A stretch of 64,000 nt of DNA from Promicromonospora sukumoe 327MFSha3.1 (lineage in GTDB: Bacteria > Actinomycetota > Actinomycetes > Actinomycetales > Cellulomonadaceae), in contig NZ_ARQM01000011.1 of NCBI RefSeq assembly GCF_000385135.1, positions 496,001 through 560,000 of the forward strand, in the 5' to 3' direction. Positions 59,250 through 64,000 of the stretch are shown here, one piece after another; position 1 is the stretch's first letter; each line of letters begins with the position of its first letter. The position numbers and the translations under genes are program-made. The notes beneath the pieces are model-generated. The model saw nothing but the letters and a program-made list of their open reading frames with translations. It ran no database searches and was not told the origin of the DNA.

Positions 59250-62200
59250 ATGAGCTTTGTCTCGCGCGTGTACGAGAACCGCAGATCGGCAGCATCGGTC
59301 GGCGTGGTGTCCCTCTTCGGCGCGGGCCTCCTGGGCTTCGCGCTCCTCTACGACGGCGAGGCCACGGCCGACGTCCAGCTGAACGACTCCGGCGTCTGGG
59401 TGACCCAGACGGCGTCCGGCAAGGTCGGCCGGTTCAACTACGAGGCCAAGGCCCTCGACGGCACCCTGCTCGCCAACTCGGCGAACTTCGACGTGGAGCA
59501 GGACGCGCAGCGCGTGCTCCTGGACAGCGTGGGCGACTCGTCCGCGAGCCCCATCGAGCCCGCGCAGCTCACGCTGCGCGGCACCATGAAGTTCCCTGCG
59601 GGCGCGCAGGTCGGCGCCGGCGGCGCCACCACCGCCGTGTACGACGAGGAGTCCGGCAAGGCCTGGGTGCTCCCGTTCGACGGCGCGGTCGCGTTCGACG
59701 AGAAGAAGCTCAAGCCGACGCTCAAGGTGGGCAAGGGCGGGACGCTCGCGGTCGGCAAGGACGGCACCGTGTTCCTCGCGGTCCCGGCCGACGGCAAGCT
59801 GTACACGGTCCCGACCAGCACGCAGGGCACCGCCAGGGACGCCGACGAGTCCTCGCTGCCCATGAGCGCCGACGCCAAGATCCAGGTCACGGCCGTGGGC
59901 GACAAGCCGGTGGTGCTGAACGAGTCGACCGGCAACGTGGTGCTCCCGGGCGGCGACGCGGTCGAGATCAAGGACGCGTCGCAGGGCATGCTCCAGCAGC
60001 CGTCCGACAAGGCCGACAACGTGGTGCTGGCCACCCCCAGCGGTCTGGTCTCCCAGCCGCTGGGCGGTGGCGACGCGACCACCCGCTCGGCGGAGGGCAC
60101 ACCGTCCGCCCCGGTCCAGCTCAGCGGCTGCGTGTACGGCGCCTGGAACTCGGGCCAGGTCATCCGCGACTGCGAGGGCTCCGACAACGACGTGGACGAG
60201 CGGCTCGAGGGCATCGACGCCAGCACGAGGCTCGCCTACCGCGTGAACCGCAACATCATCGTCCTGAACGACGTCGCGAACGGCGCCCTGTGGATGGCCG
60301 CCGACAAGTTCGAGAAGGTCGACGACTGGGACCTCAAGATGCCCGAGGACGCCGAGGGCGAGAAGACCGAGTCGGAGCAGACCACGCCCGAGCAGGTCGA
60401 CCAGTTCGTGGCCCAGCGGGACAAGGCCAACCGGCCGCCCGTCGCCAAGGACGACAACTTCGGCGTGCGGCCGGGCCGCACCACCGTGCTGAACGTGCTC
60501 GGCAACGACGTGGACAAGGACGGCGACGTGATGGTCGCCGCGCTCAAGGGCGAGCCCGACGGCGACATCAAGGTCAACCGTGTGCTCGACGGCGCGGCCC
60601 TGCAGGCCGACGTCCCGGCCGACGCGACCGGCACCACCACGTTCACGTACGAGGTCGACGACGGCCGCGGCGGCACGGACCAGGCGTCCGTGGACGTCCG
60701 GGTGGTGCCCCTGGAGGAGAACAACCCGCCCGTCCAGTCGGGTGAGCCCGTGCTGCGGGTGGGCCAGGACAGCATGGGCACGATCAAGGTGCTGCCGTAC
60801 TTCAGGGACCCCGACGGCGACGACATGTTCCTGTCGAACGCGAGCACGGCCGACCCGCTGGACGAGGTGCGGTTCCGGCCGGACGGCACCATCGAGTTCC
60901 GCGACGGCGGCACCACCACCGGCCGCAAGATCGTCGACATCACGGTCTCCGACGCGCTGGGGCTGCCGTTCCAGGGCCGGCTCCTCGTCGACGTCATCGC
61001 GACCAACGTGCCGCCCGTCGCCGTGCAGGACCACGTGACCGTGCTGGCGGGCGAGCCCGCGACGGTGCGGCCGATGCAGAACGACTTCGACCCCAACGGC
61101 GACAAGCTGCGCCTGACGGCGGTCGGCGAGAAGGCGGGCCTGGAGATCACGCCGAACTACGGTGCGGGCACCTTCCGCGTCGTGAGCGACTCCGAGGGCT
61201 CGTACGACCTGACCTACCAGATCACCGACGGCCCCGAGCCGACCATGGGCCTGGTGCGCGTGGACGTCGTCGAGCCGCCGGACGAGGCCGGGCCGCCCAT
61301 CGCGGTCTCCGACCAGGTGCTGCTGCCGACCGGCGGCTCGGCACTGGTGGACGTGCTGGCGAACGACACCGACCCCGCGGGCGGCGTGCTCGTGGTGCAG
61401 GGCGTGGACGTCCCGGACGACGCGCCGGTGAAGGTCGCCGTGCTGAACCACCAGATCCTGAAGGTCTCCGAGGTCAAGCGGCTCGACGAGCCCGTGACGC
61501 TCACCTACACCGTCGCGAACGGCGCGGGCACCACCACGGGCCAGGTGCGCGTGGTGCCGATCCCGGCGCCGGCCCAGCTGCGCCCGCCGGAGGCAGGCCC
61601 GGACGAGGCGACCGTGCACGTGGGCGACGTCGTGACCATCCCCGTGCTGAAGAACGACACGCACCCGGACGGCCTGGAGCTGACCCTGACGGACGAGCTG
61701 CAGGAGTCGCCGCCGGCCGCGGCCGGCGAGGCCTTCGTCTCCGAGGACACGGTGCGGTTCCGCGCCGGCCAGGAGGCGGGGACGTACCACGCGGTCTACG
61801 AGGTGATGGACTCCAACGGGCAGAAGGACTCGGCCCAGGTGACCATCATCGTCAAGGACGACCCGGAGAACGCGGCGCCCCAGCTGCCCGACATCACGGC
61901 CCGGGTGCTCGCCGAGGGAACCACCCGGATCCCGCTGAACCTCGACGGCACCGACCCGGACGGCGACTACGTCACGCTGAGCGCCATCTCCGGCGCCCCG
62001 ACGCAGGGCACCGCGACGATCGTGGACGGGTTCATCGACTACACGGCGGCCGAGGACGGCACCGGCCTGGACACCTTCACCTACCAGGTCACGGACACCC
62101 GTGGCGCGGTGGGCGAGGGCCTGGTCCGCGTGGGCATCACGCCCAAGCCGGCCACCAACCAGCCGCCGCAGGCCGCGGACGACGAGACGACGGTGCGGCC

Positions 62201-64000
62201 GGGCCGCACGGTCGCCGTCCGCGCGCTGGAGAACGACACCGACCCCGACGGCGACGAGATCGGCCTGGTGGAGAGCGGGTTCGAGGGCACCGGGGACATG
62301 GACCCCAAGGTGGTCAAGGACGACGTCGTGGTCACCGCGCCGGACGACGAGGGGTCCTACTCCTTCTACTACGGCATCCAGGACACCGCCAAGGCCAAGG
62401 CCAGCGGCGCCATCTCGGTGAACGTCGACCAGAACGCGCCCCTGCTGCGGCCGATCGCGCACGACGACGTCGTCACGGCGGACGACGTCGAGGGCTCCTC
62501 GACCGTGACCGTCGACGTGAAGGCCAACGACATCGACCCGGACGGCGTGGCCGCCGACCTCGAGCTGAGCATCGACCCCGACCTGGAGGGCGTGCGGATC
62601 ACCGACGAGGGCATGGTCGAGGTGGAGCTCACCCAGAACGCCCGGGTGATCACCTACACCGTGACCGACATGGACGGCCTGGAGGCCAAGGCGTTCGTTC
62701 GCGTTCCGGGCGACCAGGCGCGGCCGCACATCAAGCCCGGCCAGGAGCCGCTCAAGGCGACCAGCGGCGAGCCGCTGACGATCGACCTGGCTGACTACGT
62801 GGTGGTGCGCGACGGCACCGAGCCGCGGATCACCGAGGAGAAGACGGTCAAGGCCCTGGAGGGCAAGGTCGTCGTCGACGACGAGGACACACTCGTCTAC
62901 ACCTCGGCCGAGGACTTCGCCGGTGGGGCCTCGGTCAGCTTCGAGGTGACGGACGGCGACGGGCCGGACGACCCCGAGGGCCTGACGGCGGTGCTGACGC
63001 TGCAGATCGACGTGACGCCGTCCAAGAACATGCCGCCCAAGATCACCGGCCGGCCGGTGCTGGAGGCCACGGCCGGCGAGGAGAGCTCGGTCGACCTCTC
63101 GCGGTACGTCAAGGACCCCGACAAGGACCCGCTGACCTTCACGGTCAAGGGCGTCGAGGGCATCTCGCCCGCGGTCTCCGGCGACACGGTCTCGGCCGAA
63201 GTGGACCCCTCCGTCTCGAAGGGCACCGCGCAGGAGCTGGCGATGACGGTCTCGGACGGCAAGAACCCCGCCGTCGACGCCGTGCTGACCGTCAAGGTCG
63301 TGGCCTCGACCCGGCCGCTCGTGCAGACCACGCAGGACGTCGTGCTCGACGCCCACCAGGGTGAGCCGACGACCATCCCGGTCCTGGCCAACGACACGAA
63401 CCCGTTCCCGGGCAGGGACCTGACCCTGTCCGGGGTGCCGACGGTCGAGACCGGCCAGGGCACCGCCGAGTACCGCGGCGACCAGCTCGTGGTGACGCCG
63501 TCCGAGGACTTCACCGGCGCCATGCTGGTGCGGTACCGCGTGCAGGACGTCACCGGCGACCCCGACCGCGAGGTCGACGGCATCGCCAAGCTGACGGTCC
63601 TGGGCAAGCCGGAGCCGCCGCGCGCGCCGCGCGTCGAGGAGGTGCGCTCCCAGACCGTGGTGCTGAGCTGGGACCAGCCGAACAACAACGGTGCGGACAT
63701 CACCGGCTACACGCTGCGGACGCAGAACGGTCAGGAGCACGCCTGCGGCACGACCACCTGCACGTTCGACGGGCTCAAGAACAACGTGAAGTACACGTTC
63801 ACGGTCACGGCGACAAACGAGGTGGGCGAGTCCGACCCGTCGCCGGCCTCCAAGGAGGCTCGCCCGGACGAGAAGCCGGACCAGCCCGCGCCGCCGACCC
63901 TCGAGTTCGATAACAAGAGCCTCAAGGTGTCGTGGAAGAACAAGGTGTACACGGACCGGTCGCCGATCGAGTGCGTGAACCTGGAGATCAGCCCGGCCCC
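59250..64000 (+). CDS. Giant membrane-anchored Ig-like/FN3 repeat protein, copy 2 (3' truncated by window)
   Basis: An open frame from ATG 59250 (GAGGAGGA just before it) runs without a stop to the window end, at least 1583 residues. It starts MSFVSRVYENRRSAASVG, has a signal-anchor at ~13-34, then the same propeller-like region (DSGVWVTQTASGKVGRFN), Ig-like repeats with NDxDPDGD motifs and FN3 domains beginning near residue 1455, almost the same spacing as copy 1 (~1457). Stretches such as DDWDLKMPEDAEGEKTES and SPIECVNLEISPAP are identical between the copies; elsewhere they differ substantially. It is a tandem paralogue, not a recent exact duplication. A long minus-strand open frame over the same bases is a high-GC artefact. 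Confidence 0.92.
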   Translation, partial: MSFVSRVYENRRSAASVGVVSLFGAGLLGFALLYDGEATADVQLNDSGVWVTQTASGKVGRFNYEAKALDGTLLANSANFDVEQDAQRVLLDSVGDSSASPIEPAQLTLRGTMKFPAGAQVGAGGATTAVYDEESGKAWVLPFDGAVAFDEKKLKPTLKVGKGGTLAVGKDGTVFLAVPADGKLYTVPTSTQGTARDADESSLPMSADAKIQVTAVGDKPVVLNESTGNVVLPGGDAVEIKDASQGMLQQPSDKADNVVLATPSGLVSQPLGGGDATTRSAEGTPSAPVQLSGCVYGAWNSGQVIRDCEGSDNDVDERLEGIDASTRLAYRVNRNIIVLNDVANGALWMAADKFEKVDDWDLKMPEDAEGEKTESEQTTPEQVDQFVAQRDKANRPPVAKDDNFGVRPGRTTVLNVLGNDVDKDGDVMVAALKGEPDGDIKVNRVLDGAALQADVPADATGTTTFTYEVDDGRGGTDQASVDVRVVPLEENNPPVQSGEPVLRVGQDSMGTIKVLPYFRDPDGDDMFLSNASTADPLDEVRFRPDGTIEFRDGGTTTGRKIVDITVSDALGLPFQGRLLVDVIATNVPPVAVQDHVTVLAGEPATVRPMQNDFDPNGDKLRLTAVGEKAGLEITPNYGAGTFRVVSDSEGSYDLTYQITDGPEPTMGLVRVDVVEPPDEAGPPIAVSDQVLLPTGGSALVDVLANDTDPAGGVLVVQGVDVPDDAPVKVAVLNHQILKVSEVKRLDEPVTLTYTVANGAGTTTGQVRVVPIPAPAQLRPPEAGPDEATVHVGDVVTIPVLKNDTHPDGLELTLTDELQESPPAAAGEAFVSEDTVRFRAGQEAGTYHAVYEVMDSNGQKDSAQVTIIVKDDPENAAPQLPDITARVLAEGTTRIPLNLDGTDPDGDYVTLSAISGAPTQGTATIVDGFIDYTAAEDGTGLDTFTYQVTDTRGAVGEGLVRVGITPKPATNQPPQAADDETTVRPGRTVAVRALENDTDPDGDEIGLVESGFEGTGDMDPKVVKDDVVVTAPDDEGSYSFYYGIQDTAKAKASGAISVNVDQNAPLLRPIAHDDVVTADDVEGSSTVTVDVKANDIDPDGVAADLELSIDPDLEGVRITDEGMVEVELTQNARVITYTVTDMDGLEAKAFVRVPGDQARPHIKPGQEPLKATSGEPLTIDLADYVVVRDGTEPRITEEKTVKALEGKVVVDDEDTLVYTSAEDFAGGASVSFEVTDGDGPDDPEGLTAVLTLQIDVTPSKNMPPKITGRPVLEATAGEESSVDLSRYVKDPDKDPLTFTVKGVEGISPAVSGDTVSAEVDPSVSKGTAQELAMTVSDGKNPAVDAVLTVKVVASTRPLVQTTQDVVLDAHQGEPTTIPVLANDTNPFPGRDLTLSGVPTVETGQGTAEYRGDQLVVTPSEDFTGAMLVRYRVQDVTGDPDREVDGIAKLTVLGKPEPPRAPRVEEVRSQTVVLSWDQPNNNGADITGYTLRTQNGQEHACGTTTCTFDGLKNNVKYTFTVTATNEVGESDPSPASKEARPDEKPDQPAPPTLEFDNKSLKVSWKNKVYTDRSPIECVNLEISPA

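Noticed and set aside
59100-63740. 1546-codon open frame on the minus strand
   Set aside because: It is the antisense shadow of the second giant Ig/FN3 gene. Its translation is Arg/His/Gly/Ala-rich without domains, while the plus frame from 59250 shows a clear paralogue of 52940-59041.
1-64000. tRNA genes, CRISPR arrays, prophage or transposon genes
   Set aside because: No T-loop consensus, no regularly spaced direct repeats and no integrase, transposase or phage-like proteins were found in either strand.

Overview
The window is a high-GC, gene-dense chromosomal segment with GTG/ATG starts and many ATGA or GTGA overlaps. The gene set (bS22, DUF4229, DUF3048, DUF6230/DUF6114, Rex, MenJ next to MenG, System II cytochrome c maturation) points to an actinobacterium. 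A Micrococcales lineage such as Promicromonosporaceae or Cellulomonadaceae is plausible, but the family is inference. No rRNA, tRNA, CRISPR array, transposase or prophage was seen, and no gene-free stretch exceeds about 300 bases.

Layout. 1-8.0 kb: K+ uptake (TrkH end, TrkA), bS22, a LysR-controlled hydrolase, a HAD phosphatase, a Pr6Pr membrane protein, glutaredoxin and the redox repressor Rex, then a YceI/MarR divergent pair with a clear operator. 8.0-14.6 kb: aquaporin and a coupled operon of phosphatase-TlpA-CcdA-ResB-CcsB for cytochrome c maturation, then two small membrane proteins. 14.7-25.4 kb: menA, menE, a DUF3048 lipoprotein, an unusual P-loop protein coupled to an ABC-exporter-like protein with a degenerate ATPase domain, then menB, menC and menD. 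25.5-31.2 kb: an HtrA-type protease, a GNAT, and a TetR/DUF6230/DUF6114 locus. 31.3-33.6 kb: menF and menG. 33.9-52.8 kb: one long operon, menJ - mini-ORF - nuoABCDEFGHIJKLMN - polyprenyl diphosphate synthase. 52.9-64 kb: two tandem, very large, membrane-anchored Ig-like/FN3 proteins, the second running off the window.

How the genes work together. Most of the window serves the respiratory chain. MenF-D-C-E-B-A-G and MenJ make menaquinone, the last operon gene supplies its prenyl tail, complex I reduces it, and the Ccs system assembles c-type cytochromes. Rex, encoded at 5.9 kb, is an NADH/NAD+ sensor. A near-consensus Rex operator (33793-33810) lies before menJ-nuo, so the window probably contains both the regulator and its main target.

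The most notable unexplained items are: the P-loop/pseudo-ABC pair; a set of long near-perfect hairpins that bracket the men genes; a 16-codon ORF joined by ATGA overlaps to both menJ and nuoA; an interspersed palindrome that appears to have been captured inside the nuoN coding sequence; the DUF6114 fusion to a six-cysteine region; and the tandem giant proteins.
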